A DNA stretch of 64,000 nt from Ditylenchus dipsaci (lineage: Eukaryota > Nematoda > Chromadorea > Rhabditida > Anguinidae). A program made the position numbers and the translations under genes. Each line of letters begins with the position of its first letter. Position 1 is the first letter of the stretch. This document shows positions 21,186-31,655 of the stretch, in pieces. The notes under the pieces were generated by a model. That model was not told the DNA's origin. It saw only the letters and a list, made by a program, of their open reading frames with translations, and made no database searches. The stretch covers positions 434,001 through 498,000 of the forward strand of contig SADC01001256.1 of NCBI GenBank assembly GCA_004194705.1, written 5' to 3'.

Positions 21186-21550
21186 TTAACAAGTAAAGTT
21201 GCAGTTCGGAATCGTATTTGGCTCCAACAATGTCAGCGATTTTCTTAACAATCGCTGCTGGACCAGCTATAAAAGATGTTCCCTAGAGAAAAAATCGGTA
21301 GTATGTAACTGTCACTATACAACAATAAAAATATTTACGGTGTCAGAAATTACATCTACTTGATTGCTGTCTAATACATGTCCATTCACGTAAATTCCAT
21401 CCATTTTGAACTAAATTTATGTCACTGAAGCCCAGCTCACATTGAGGCAAAGGATTGGCTGTGGTAATTATTGTTTCATTGTTACCACTTAATCCATACA
21501 GCCAATTGCTGGCCATCAGTCGTCATCGCCTCATCATGAAACGGGCTTAA

Positions 21551-21799
21551 AGGGGCCTACCAGCGCGTTACAGTGCAAATTAAGGCGGGACCACCAATTT
21601 TTCAAAAATCGTTTTTGTTTTCACTCGTTTCAACTCAAATCTCATATTTATGACCTGATCCTACTTTTAAGTTAAAAGTTTTAACCAGTAGGCAGAAAAC
21701 TTGCGTCGGACCAGGTGGGACGCCTATAGAAAATAGTCAAGAAAAAAATAAATTGCTGGTACCCGCCTTAATTGCAGTGTAACGCACTGGTATGCCCCT
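21551..21799. mobile_element. piggyBac-like MITE (249 bp)
   Basis: Ends AGGGGCCTACCAGCGCGTTA and the near-inverse, flanked by TTAA (21547-21550, 21800-21803). Lies in an intron of the copy C protease. Copy A keeps only the right end at about 312-331. Confidence 0.8.
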
Positions 21800-22634
21800 T
21801 TAAGTTAAGTTCATCCAACCTGGAAATACGTGGCTGCACTCAATTTGACATAGTGAACGCCCGCAGTTGTGTTGCAATTAACTGTATCCAGACCACCATA
21901 TGTAAATACTCCGGCCCTCACATTCTGATCATTGCCATGCTGAGACAGGTACACCTTAACTTTTTTCAACTTACCAAATCAACAGAATAAAATTTATTTT
22001 ACAGTCAAGATCGGTTCATCCAGCAAGTTTTGATCGATAGCATTTATAAGAGGTGGCTTAATATGGTCATCAGCTATGGATTGAAATGCCAGTCCTAGTA
22101 TACCGTCAACATGAATGTTTTCAAAGAAGGGTGCGATTTCGCTAGCTAGTCCAAAGGTAGTGTTATGAACTTCTAGTTGAGGACCGTCGGCGTCTCCAAA
22201 CTGTCTCAAGGTTCAGAAATGTTCATTTTAAAATACTAACCCTTAAGACATCCACCCCCAAATAGCCTTTTGCAAAGCCTGTCCCATATTGAATAAAAAG
22301 TGACGTCCATCAGATTTATAAGAGCTAGAAATGCTGCTAAGAAACTAAACAATAGCAATTCAATTGCCTTTCTAAATTAAGGCAAACCAAATTTTTGGAG
22401 TTGCAAGCGTTGCTGGCTGGATTCTCATAAGCTTGTTGGGCTTCCTCACCACAACAAGCTGATGGACAAAAGAAGTCGCAGAGATCTGCATCTATGCAAA
22501 TTCTTTCACATTCTTCCTCCGAGCTACAAGAGTTGCCCGGAATCCAAAGATTTGCAGAAGCAGTGTCTAGAATGACACGAAATGGCTGCTGTGGATTGCC
22601 TGAACAATTTTTATACAGTCGATTCTCGATTTAA

Positions 22635-22866
22635 AGGGGCATGATCGTGCCCGATGGGGAGAAAAGGCGCGAACCAGCAGTTCTTTTCTTTCTCGATAAA
22701 TTTTAACATTCGTTCTCGTCTGGAATTTATAAGTTTTCTGTCTATTTTTAAAAGCAGTATAAGATCATCTATATCAGATTTGACGCAGAACGAGTGAAAA
22801 ATGGGACGATTCGAAAAAATTCGAAAAAAACTGCTGGTTCGCGCCTTAGCGCACGGGCATGCCCCT
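22635..22866. mobile_element. piggyBac-like MITE (232 bp)
   Basis: Ends AGGGGCATGATCGTGCCCGA and near-inverse, flanked by TTAA. Copy A and B have the uninterrupted site (near 1150 and 33795), with TTGA in place of TTAA. It splits the first protease exon from its upstream codons. Confidence 0.82.
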
Positions 22867-23363
22867 TTAAACACACCTCAAAAGTTCGTTCCCACCTAGG
22901 GTCCTATACTTTTTGTATACTTATACTTTAGCCTATACTTTAGCCCGATTTTTAATTTTTTTTGCCAGATTTGTTTTGACAGTCTGGTTGCAAATATTGA
23001 ATATCCGAATTTGAAAATCGAATGTTTATTATCTTAAGCAGACTATTTGTTAAATTCTGAGCTCTTTTTAGCCCATATCATCACAGTGCAGATCAAAACG
23101 AATGTCACCATCGTTTTCAGCATGAATTTCAAAGTCAGGAATCTCAATTACTCCGCTTGGGAGCCGGAGTGTTAAAATTATTTATTATAATTATTTTTTA
23201 TGTCAAGTTTTCAAAGCGAAAAGACGAGGTTTGTTTAAAATTTTTGTACGAATGTTTGTAAAAAAACTTCATGGTGACCTAACAAGGAAAACATTTTGAA
23301 ACAGGTACTTTGTGTCAATGTGTTATTTTGTTTGGTCAGTAAGGATCTTTTCTGGGATGTTAA

Positions 23364-23600
23364 AGGGGCATACCAGCGCGTTACACTGAAATTAAGTCGG
23401 GGACCATCTATATATATCTCTCTTGAGTATTTTCTATAGGCGTTCCATCTGGCCCGACGCAAGTTTTCTGCCTAATGGTTACAAGGAGGATAAGGTCATA
23501 AATATCAGATTTGAGTTGAACCAAGTAAAAATAAGGATGATTTTTGAAAAATTGCTGGTCCATGCCATAATTTGCAGTGTAACTTGCTGGTATGCCCCAA
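23364..23600. mobile_element. piggyBac-like MITE, right TTAA lost
   Basis: Ends AGGGGCATACCAGCGCGTTA and inverse, with TTAA at left only. Close relative of the element at 21551. Confidence 0.65.
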
Positions 23601-24239
23601 TAATATAAAAAAGCAGTCTAAAAAGACATAGTCTGAGTGGGGACATTGCAATACCACTGAACCGTCGAAAGCATGTTGTAAAATACATTTTTTATTAGGC
23701 CAGCGTGTAACAAATAATTTGACAAATCACAAAAGTCAACCGTCATAACCTTTTTAAACCAATAAATTTCTGGCTCGATACCATAACTCTAAAAACCCTA
23801 GTCATAGTCATTGCTTAACGAAAAATTTATATTTTTCCTGAATATAAAAAGCTCTAAAATAGAAAAATATTTTGAAAACAGAAGATAAAGTTAAAAATAT
23901 TTAAGAAAGTAGTGAACCTTTTAAGGTCCATATTTTTCGAGACGAGTTAATCTTCGTGGTAAAAACACTTAGAATTGCAAACGGGTGCCAAACACAACAG
24001 CTCTTAGATGAAGAAATAATTTTTCAGAAAATTGAACATTACAGAAGTGGTTGTTGTGGTTGTCCCCGAATTTTTCGCAAGTTTTTCTATGGAGTTGGCT
24101 TCAGACGATTTCGATGACGCTGGTCAATAAAACAGTTATATTTTTATAATAATTTTGAATTGACACATTATATACTATCAAAAACCTGCTTGAATTTCGC
24201 TCTCTCTTTGCCGATGAAATTACAAATCAGCTAACCACT
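23601..24239. other. No gene recognised
   Basis: AT-rich sequence with no ORF of normal composition, no tandem array and no clear inverted ends. It replaces the stretch that carries globin 2 in copies A and B. Confidence 0.45.
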
Positions 24240-26097
24240 CTTTGTTAGACTATTTTTTGAATTTTTTTCATTTGTTTTTTTGTATGAAAATTGTAAATTT
24301 GGTAGCATCCAAGTTTCGTAAGTAAAGTTTTTCAGTTTACTTTTCATGAGATTTCGAGTGCAGTAAAAAGCCATAAATTTCGAAGTTCAAATGACCGGCC
24401 AAGTGAGGCTAGGACACTTGGCTACAGACAGTTGGCTACATTTTTTGATTGTTCACCGAAATAATGTTACTTAAAAGACCCAAAAATGTACCCAACTGTC
24501 TGTAGCCAAGCGTCGTTTTACCCGGCCAAGTTACCGAGTTCGACATCTCTTTTACACCCTTTTTTCAAGCTTTTGCTGGTCTTCTTTTGACAGTCTGGTA
24601 CCAAGTATTTAAAGATTCCGGTTTTGCCGATTGTTTATACATCGATTAAAAAACAGGGTTTTAGTTTAACCGAGTTTTTGCTTTTTTAGAGGAAAAATTT
24701 TGAATTTTAGAAAAATAATCCGTAAAATCGGAATCCTTGCAATATTCGAGGACAAACTTTCAAAACTTTTTTAAAAATGAAGGTGAAAAAAATGTCGGAC
24801 CCTAGCTGGGAAAGAACTCCCGATCTTAAATATTCGTTGTATCTAGTTACGTTAAATCGAGTTTTAACTGTAGCGTTGGTTACCGCGTACAAGCTAGACT
24901 AGATCTAGGGCTTCACTATATCAAGGTCGGACTTTATGTGGCTTAGTGAATTTTGTTCTCGACCGGTTAATTGTTCCGGACCAGTAAATTCTGTATTAAG
25001 ACATCCTTCAAAAAGAGATCGCAGAACGACTCAGTAGAAGCATAACTGGTTGAGCTTGAATAACGAATCGATTGAAGAATTCATCGGTAGAGAACACACT
25101 GTTGCAGAACAATTGTAGGGCCAACTATTTTCATAGTTTTATTTATTTTAAATCTAGAAAAGCTTTTTGTATTTCAGGGTTGTGTACTAAAGCGCTGTAT
25201 TTTTTTCCTATTTTTTATCATTGGTTAAAGAAATAGCACATTAAAGGCGTGCCGTATTGATTTGTTGCAATGTAAATACAAAATTTTATTCGTATTGATT
25301 TTAACACATTCAAAATAAATTATGGCTAAACATTTTGGCTAAAAAATAAATAAATTTTGTAGCTAGTTACACAAATGTAGTTTGAGATGAAAAAAAGTTT
25401 TGCTGTGAAATAGAGTTTTGTCTGATCTCAGCGGGTTGGCCATTGAAAGCTAGAAAGCGCTTGGAATTATTATTGCTATTGCATCTCAAGTCATTGTTGC
25501 TCTTTTTCTTTTCATTGAAAGCTTTTTCGTTGGTCTCATCCGACCAGTTAAAACGTTGATGTGAGTGGGAACCTTGATTGCATGATTTGAGTAGTTCTCC
25601 ATCTGACTTTCTTTGTTGCTGGTATTTTTGACCCAAGATAGCCATTGCATTTGCTAGATTCATTGGCACAGGAAGCTGTAAGGCTTTGTATAAAAGTAAT
25701 ATAAAAGTAAAGTTAAAGTAAAATAAGATCAAATTACTGATTTTTAGTACTGGATGAAGGGGGGGATTCCCCCAGGGAAATACAACATCTGTAGTGCAAT
25801 GGATGAGCATTAGTGCTCATGGTGAAAAATGCTGGTTCGACCCTACGTAGTGGCATGCTAGTTTTTTTGTCTCTTTTGACAATATGTATGGGTCGTAATT
25901 TGGGTCGTTCATTTCGAACCTGGCGTAAAAAAGTTGAAATAATTACCCCTATACATTGATCAAACAAAAACGAACCTGCGCCCCATTTGGGGCCACAAAG
26001 TTCATCCAGTACGGCACCAAGGCCGAATTTCCAAACAGCTGGAATATAGGCTCGTATTCGGAATCAGCGACCTCAATTACCCTTCGAAATTAATTTG
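24240..26097. repeat. Segmental duplication, copy C (part)
   Basis: Matches 5085-7480 of copy A and the corresponding part of B, but without the 'gaccgtc' element. It then switches at 26097 to a segment shared with 15835. Confidence 0.92.
25367..25675 (-). CDS. Exon X (copy C)
   Basis: Same 309-bp terminal exon as in copies A and B, minus strand, from LPVPMNLANAMAILGQKY to SSQTTFV and stop, with acceptor GCTTTACAG|CTTCC replaced by a slightly altered but still AG-ending site. Relative to copy A it differs by substitutions only. Function unknown. Confidence 0.5.
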   Translation of the reverse strand, partial: LPVPMNLANAMAILGQKYQQQRKSDGELLKSCNQGSHSHQRFNWSDETNEKAFNEKKKSNNDLRCNSNNNSKRFLAFNGQPAEIRQNSISQQNFFSSQTTFV

Positions 26098-26156
26098 CTT
26101 AAAAGTCATAGGTCGTGTAAGAATTTTTTTTAAGGGCCCTTTTTGTCACCTTGAGC
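26098..26156. repeat. Segment shared with 15835-15890
   Basis: 'aaaagtcataggtcgtgtaa' onward is nearly identical at both places. The copy at 15835 continues without the MITE and so supplies its empty site. Confidence 0.85.
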
Positions 26157-26158
26157 TA

Positions 26159-26362
26159 CAGTCGAACCTCTCTATAGTGTACACCCAAGGGACCGAGCCC
26201 AGGTGTACACTATAGAGAGGTGTACACTATGGAGAGTGTACACTACAGTCGAACCTCTCTATAGTGTACACCCAAGGGACCGAGCCCAGGTGTACACTAT
26301 AGAGAGGTGTACACTATGGAGAGTGTACAGTGTACACTGTACACTATAAAGAGGTTCGACTG
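26159..26362. mobile_element. CAGTC MITE, 'tatagtgtacac' family, partly tandem
   Basis: CAGTCGAACCTCTCTATAGT and exact inverse, flanked by TA at 26157 and 26363. The first 90 bp are repeated in tandem within the element. The pre-insertion site GAGC-TA-TGAGC is preserved at about 15886-15896, which confirms a TA target. Confidence 0.9.
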
Positions 26363-26610
26363 TATGAGCTATGAGTCGACTAAACCCGAGAGACATTTTT
26401 GGATTAGCAGAAGAAACGACTGAAAGCGCAAGCGACTACTTTACTCAAATGCAGACAGCACTAATGGCAAACTAGAAATTCACCGCATTATATTTGCTAG
26501 AAATGTTGAATTGTCTTTAAACGATAATGAGTTGTCGAACGGTAAAAAATTACCACCCAACTGACATAAAACCGACCTTACAATGCGATGACTTAAGTTA
26601 AACCCTATAA

Positions 26611-26780
26611 TAGAGTGGACGCTTGATATAATCGATGCTCGATATAATGTTTCGCTCGATATAACGTCCCAAAAAAATTATGATTTTGGCCAGATTACAG
26701 TGTATTCTCGATAAAACGACGCTCGTTATAAGGTCCCATTTTGGCCGGTCCCTTGAGGACGTTATATCGAGCGTCGACTG
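26611..26780. mobile_element. CAGTC MITE, 'tcgatataa' family
   Basis: Left 'agagtggacgcttgatataa', right 'ttatatcgagcgtcgactg' followed by TA. Core 'ggccggtcccttgagg'. Relatives at 63230 and 63475. Confidence 0.7.
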
Positions 26781-26993
26781 TACATCGATCCCGTTCCTAA
26801 TTAGAGTGGTTAGGCCTAACTTACGCTGTAAGATTTTTTCAATTCCGCATAATGCAAAAGTCAGGAATCCCGACTCAGAATACAAAACCCATACTCATCA
26901 TCCCATAATCCGTCTCACTTTTACAGATTCGTTATCTTCTAACCACTTATTCCTTGTATTTTTTAGTTTTGTTGATCGTCAAACAGTTGTCAA

Positions 26994-28583
26994 ATGCTCG
27001 ATACAGCGGAATTGAACAGTGTGGAAGGCGATCCTATTGAAGGCGATTATGGCATCAAATCCCTTCTGTGTCTGGCTACTAGTGTGCACGAAGACGGAAC
27101 TCCGATCAAAACCACTGACTCTCTCGTCGTCATCTGCCAATCCGTGTGCTCGCTACGATCAAGAGCATTGAGGAAGGAACCACCAAGTTTGCTATTTCGT
27201 TCAATAATGACCCTCGAGATGCCCGTGAGTTAATTGGAAGCTGAATCCTTCTATGATGACCCGGAAAATCGCCAGGAAGTGGATAGTCGCAATGTAAATT
27301 TTCAGTTTTATTAATTCAATTCATAGTTCGTTTAATTTTGATTTTAGGTTGAAATTGGTGGTACCTACGTCTGCAGGATTGGGAATGTCTATGAGCGCTG
27401 TCGTGTTGAAAAGATGGATACAGGCAGCTATCAAATATACCTTGTCGATTCCGCCAAGTTTTCAGAAGTTCCCGCTGACGACCTATTCCACATCGACGCT
27501 GCTTTCTTTGGTGGTGATCTGGACTATGGATTTGTTTTGAGATGCAGCACTCCAGGTATATTCGTCTATTTTCTAGGGTTTTCAGTTAGATTTGTGTTCT
27601 TTAGCGCCTGATTACTTGGAAGCTTTGAAATTGCCGAATTTGAACCAGTTTCGAGTGAATGAAGTGGTTGAAGTGATCATCTGCTCTTTGCTTGAACCCT
27701 GTCTAGCTTTGTTGGGATCAAGTAATATTTCTAAGTCTGTTTTACATTTTGAAACTCTGTTTCAGCTACCAAGCATTTCTCGCGAATTCGAGCCGAGTCA
27801 ATTATCCAGGGCATGAGTGGCGAAGATACACAGAACTGGTTAGGTTTTGCGCTCTCTGTTGTTTTAGACTCTATGTTGGACACATTTAGGCAGATCGATT
27901 TCTTGGATCCTGAGCCCAGCTTAAGTGGTGTAACCAGCGGTCAGTATCCTCCCGCTCAGCCATATCTGTTCGAGATGTTTACATTGCTTACGGTTGTTGC
28001 CTTCATTTCCTTGGAAAAGGTTTCATCCGAGACATTTGTATGTTCTTCTAATATGTGTTACAGTCTACTCTCGTTAAACTGGCACTCCAATAAACTGGCA
28101 CCCTCGATAAACTGGCACTTTGAAAAAGCCCTATTTGGCTGGCCGACAGAGAATTAGGCAAAGTAACATCCACTAAACTGGCACCCCGATAAACTGGCAC
28201 CCCAGGCTGGTCCCAGGGGTGCCAGTTTATCGAGAGTGGACTGTACTCTTTTGAAACTTTCGCTTTTCAGTGTCGTGTATTCGCTTGAGCTTCTTGCAAG
28301 AAATCATCAACGACTTTTATGGAGCCGATCAATGCCGTCAGCAGATGCAGTTTCTTGACCGTGCTGATCCATTGCCCGACCTTCCTTGCGTTGTGTTCGA
28401 TGAAGTCTCGAAGGTAGGTAGTCCTATCATCTGGTCTAATTCCATTTTTTTTACTTGCAGCAGTATCTCCGTGCCAAGATTCTTCGACTGAGTGGCGATC
28501 GCACTATTGCTGATGTTCTGGCTGTTGACTATCCGAATGTTGTGATCAAGGAATTGACTTGGCAGTTTGTATCTTCTCAGTGA
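26994..28583 (+). pseudogene. Tudor-domain protein, decayed
   Basis: Exons at 26994-27300 (two frameshifts), 27348-27555, 27605-27721, 27766-27838, 27890-27939 (or longer), 28271-28413 and 28461-28580, most joined in phase by short introns. Two Tudor-like units are seen. The first has GGTYVCRIGNVYERCRVEKM and then YQIYLVDSAKFSEVP; the second has QYLRAKILRLSG and VLAVDYPNVV. Both follow the pattern 'R-x-V/I ... VDxxN/K' of Tudor barrels that bind methyl-arginine, often in germline small-RNA factors. Canonical aromatic cage residues are only partly present. Exon 1 is shifted near 27150 and again near 27240, and a stop at 28581 precedes a further coding-like stretch (28690-28795). It then fuses to the F-box gene copy. 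Confidence 0.7.
28061..28243. mobile_element. CAGTC MITE, 'aaactggcacc' family
   Basis: CAGTCTACTCTCGTTAAACT to the near-inverse ending GAGTGGACTG, TA on both sides (28059, 28244). Inner phrases 'ataaactggcacccc' repeat. Core 'ggctggtcccagggg'. It sits in a Tudor gene intron. Confidence 0.88.
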
Positions 28584-28798
28584 CAGATTCAAATTGCAGC
28601 CACAGGTTTGTCTTTAACGATCACAAGCAGTTTACCATCTTTCTCGTTGCAGTGATTCTCAGTTCGTTTGGCTGACATTGTCGATGATGAGAAGCTTTAT
28701 CATTTTTCAAGCATAGCAAACACTTTTTGACTGCTGGATCTGTCATTTCTGCTGCCAATCACGATAAGGATACGCTGGTGTCTATAAAGTGTGCTGAT

Positions 28799-29175
28799 GA
28801 TGATGCAGCATAAAGTGGAGCAAGTCCAAATTCAGCAGGAAGTGGAGCAAGTTCAATTGCAGCAGAAAGTGCACCTTCTCGAAGAAATGTTCTGCGTGAC
28901 AGGTCTCCTGCATGGATGTTTAGGTTAGTTGTTTAACCATTTTTGAGACTTGAAACGATAAGTGATTTTACAGATTTTTGAGTGTCCAGGAGAAACACAA
29001 TTTCCTAAACCGGTTGATGAAGAATGACAAATTCGATGGCTCTACTGAAGGACAAAGATTGCTGACTTAAAGACTGTTGAAGACTGGAAGAACAGGAGAA
29101 ATGAATTCGTGCATAATTGATGTTACTTCTGCATATTGTTCGTTTTGACTATTTGACAATAAATCAAACTGTTTT
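28799..29175 (+). pseudogene. F-box gene 3' end, duplicated and fused
   Basis: Copy of the end of the coiled-coil exon (28805-28923) and the last exon (28974-29070) of the gene at 16472, with intron, stop and AATAAA region. A one-base deletion ('gaagaaatgttctgcg') shifts the frame before the last splice site. It joins abruptly to the Tudor remnant at about 28799 without an obvious element at the junction. Confidence 0.85.
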
Positions 29176-29202
29176 CGATTATAGAATATCACCGCTTATA
29201 TC

Positions 29203-29690
29203 GTAGGGTGCACGCCACAATTTCGCCGTGGCCACAATTTCGCCGGACCACAATTTCTCCGAGGCCATAATTTCTCCGGGGTTATAATTTCGCCGCGTAA
29301 CTTTTACCATGTTTTGGTCACTGGAGCTGGGCAAAAAAGCCTCTATATGCATCTTATGATCAAGAGTACTTCTCGGAATCATGTCTAAGGTAAGTGAGTG
29401 CGCGCATCTCTAACTCTCAAGACCCTGCGCACCCTTCAGGGGCACAGGGGGCTTGGGGCTTGGAGTTGAGATGCGCACACCCACATGCCTTAGACACAAA
29501 TCACTCGAAACACAAATCAATCGGACTCTGGATGCATGAAAATGTATGCATACCGGAGTTTCTTCATGCGGTAGGCCCCAGTTAACAAAACTGTGTTCAA
29601 ATTCTATTTTTCGGTTACTAAAACATGGTAAAAGTTACGCGGCGAAATTATGGCCGCGGTGAAATTGTGGTCCGGCGAAATTGTGGGACA
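29203..29690. mobile_element. MULE-like element, 'aatttcgccg' arrays (second copy)
   Basis: Left array 29212-29300, DR copy 29305-29580, right inverted array 29636-29690. Same order as 17360-17765, with different unit numbers in both arms. Confidence 0.78.
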
Positions 29691-29810
29691 GAATTCCGAT
29701 TTCCGTTTTTCGGCATTTTCGTTTTCCGAACAAATGGGAAATTTTTTGGAAGAAATGGTTCACTGGGAAAAAAATTTTCCTTTTTTGGAATTTCTGAAAT
29801 TTATACTGAT

Positions 29811-30329
29811 TACTTTCGGTACACGGACAAGTAATCTCCAAGAGGGAGAAGGACATTTTGTCCTCATACCGTTTCGTTCTCAGCATCGTCTTTGTCTGAA
29901 TATACCTAAACTTGATTTTTTGCGCAACATAGTTTTTTGCGCAAAAAACATAGAAAATCCACTTAAAAAATACACAGATACCCTAAAAGATGGGATTTAA
30001 AACCGGTTTTCTGTAATTTTGGACCACACTTTGTTACCTCGGATTTTGACGAATTTTTTTACTCTCATCTTGTAGAGCACGTCGTTTAAGCTAAAAGTCT
30101 CATAATATTTAGCTTTTATAAAAACTTTAAAAGTCTAGGTTGAGCAGAAAAATATAAAGTAAGGTTTTTAATAGACGGTGCACTAACTGGAGCACAGGAC
30201 GGGGGAAACGTAACAGCGTTTTTATTGCCGAAACCAAACCGGGTACAAAGATAACATCAGACATACAATGAGATACTAATGTTTCTTTCGCCCTTCTTCT
30301 GGTTCCATGCAGTCGAAGCTGTTCTTCCA
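29811..30329. other. No gene recognised
   Basis: Unique AT-rich sequence between two array-ended elements. An open stretch at 29650-30000 has an unusual, repeat-derived composition and is not accepted as a gene. Confidence 0.45.
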
Positions 30330-31655
30330 CGGTACGTGTCAATTGTTCCCGGCGCCGATTGTTCCCGGCGACCGATTGTTCCCGGCCTATATAAAAGGGA
30401 CAATTGTTCCGGCATATATAAAATGACCGATTGTTCCTGGCCTATATAAAAGGGACAATTGTTCCCGGCATATATAAAATGACCGATTGTTCCCGGCCTA
30501 TGTAAAAGGGACAATTGTTCCGGCATATGTAAAATGACCGATTGTTCCCGGCGACCGATTTTTCCCGGGTCATATAAAAGGGACAATTCTTCCCGGCTAA
30601 TAAAGACAGTTTTCTTTTTCAAGTTTTTGATTTATTTTCGTTATTGCTTTTGTTATTTACCTTTTTGACCCATATTCACTTCTTTTTATCTACAAATACT
30701 TTAGTGCTGATATGGATTTCAATTTCATCGCTAATGTTCTTGCTCGCATTGATCAAGGTGAGCAAGTGGTTGCTGAAAATGATGTAAGCTGTTAGTTATT
30801 ATGCTCCATAATCAAAGATTATTTATGTGCTTTTAGGATGTCCTTTCGATGGTAAAGTCAGAAAATAATAAATTGCTGTCTTAACTTATAGGCACGCTTA
30901 TGAGTCCTCCAATGTTTCCAGTAAATATTTGGTCCTGTTACGATAGAACTCTGGCGGGTGAGGACAGAAAAAACAACTTTGCTGAGGCTGCACATCGAAG
31001 ACTGCAGGATGCTTTGGGAGTGGAACATCCAACAGTCGGTCGACTTCTTCAAGATCTCAAAAGAATTCAGCGCTCGCATGACTTTGACTACGAGCAATAC
31101 TTGGCGGGAATGGCGGCTCCAAGAAAGCGCAGGGTCTACAGAGAAGCTGATGCTAGAATCTTACAAAAAGTTGAGCGCTATCGTCAGACTAACCTCATTG
31201 ATTACCTCCGTGGACTAGCTCAATTTCGTGATGGATCAGTAGAATGTTATTGCTTGTTTCGTTATTATTATCGTCGTTATTGTTCGAAAGGACAATAAAC
31301 TCAGTCATAAGCATTTATAAAGCGTATTTTTTCTAAGCCGGAGTACGCTCTTATAGTACTGACAGGATTAGAACGGGCTTTTCATGTAAACTGGGAACAA
31401 TTGGTCCTTTTATACCAGCCGGGAACAATCGGTCGTAGGGAAGAATCGGTCGCCGGGAATAATCGGTCATTTTACATATGCCGGGAATAATTGTCCCTTT
31501 TATACTAGCCGGGAAGAATCGGTCATTTTATATATGCCGGGAACAATTGTCCTTTTTATACTAGCCGGGAACAATCGGTCATTTATATATGCCGGGAACA
31601 ATTGTCCCTTTTATATAGGCCGGGAACAATCGGTCGCCGGGAACAATTGTCCGTG
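30330..31655. mobile_element. MULE with 'gttcccgg' array ends
   Basis: Left arm 30330-30600 begins CGGTACGTGTCAATTGTTCC and alternates 'cgattgttcccggc' with 'tatataaaagggacaattgt'. The right arm 31390-31655 is its inverse. The 800-bp interior has a small 5' exon (30712-30783, starting MDFNFIANVLARIDQ, with GTAAGC donor) and a transposase C-terminus (30891-31298). Catalytic exons are missing. Confidence 0.88.
30891..31298 (+). pseudogene. MULE transposase, C-terminal exon
   Basis: After acceptor ACTTATAG the frame reads MFPVNIWSCYDRTLAGEDRK, NNFAEAAHRRL, HPTVGRLLQDL, a basic RKRRVYREAD stretch and LIDYLRGLAQF. This is the typical tail of Mutator-like transposases, in which the NN-x(2)-E-x(2)-HR motif carries the last acidic residue of the DDE triad. 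The DDE core upstream is deleted, so only the non-autonomous element remains. The final 18 residues after GLAQF diverge from the family and probably reflect a frame change. It is longer than the remnant at 18836 and clearly a different lineage. Confidence 0.85.

Larger units (their letters stand above)
20106..22900 (-). pseudogene. Aspartic protease pseudogene (copy C), both lobes, split by elements
   Basis: The most complete A1 protease copy, on the minus strand. From 5' to 3': exon near 22640-22380 (first active site, Cys-rich insert), 22330-22240 (flap), 22205-21975 (DGILGLAFQS), 21954-21820 (VFTYGGLD), 21412-21339 (FKMDGIYVNG, ending SDT), 21282-21190 (GTSFIAGPAA; the second DTG spans the intron) and 20352-20106 (WILGDLFIRQYC to GFAPAIL and stop). 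The first active site is DTA instead of DTG. A one-base deletion in the flap exon, a frameshift after ILTVK and a two-base insertion near 20282 break the frame. Three TTAA-type elements interrupt it. Family: pepsin-like, usually extracellular or lysosomal. Confidence 0.88.

Noticed and set aside
30257..30622. Minus-strand frame with repeating peptide
   Set aside because: Array of the MULE's left end read as protein.
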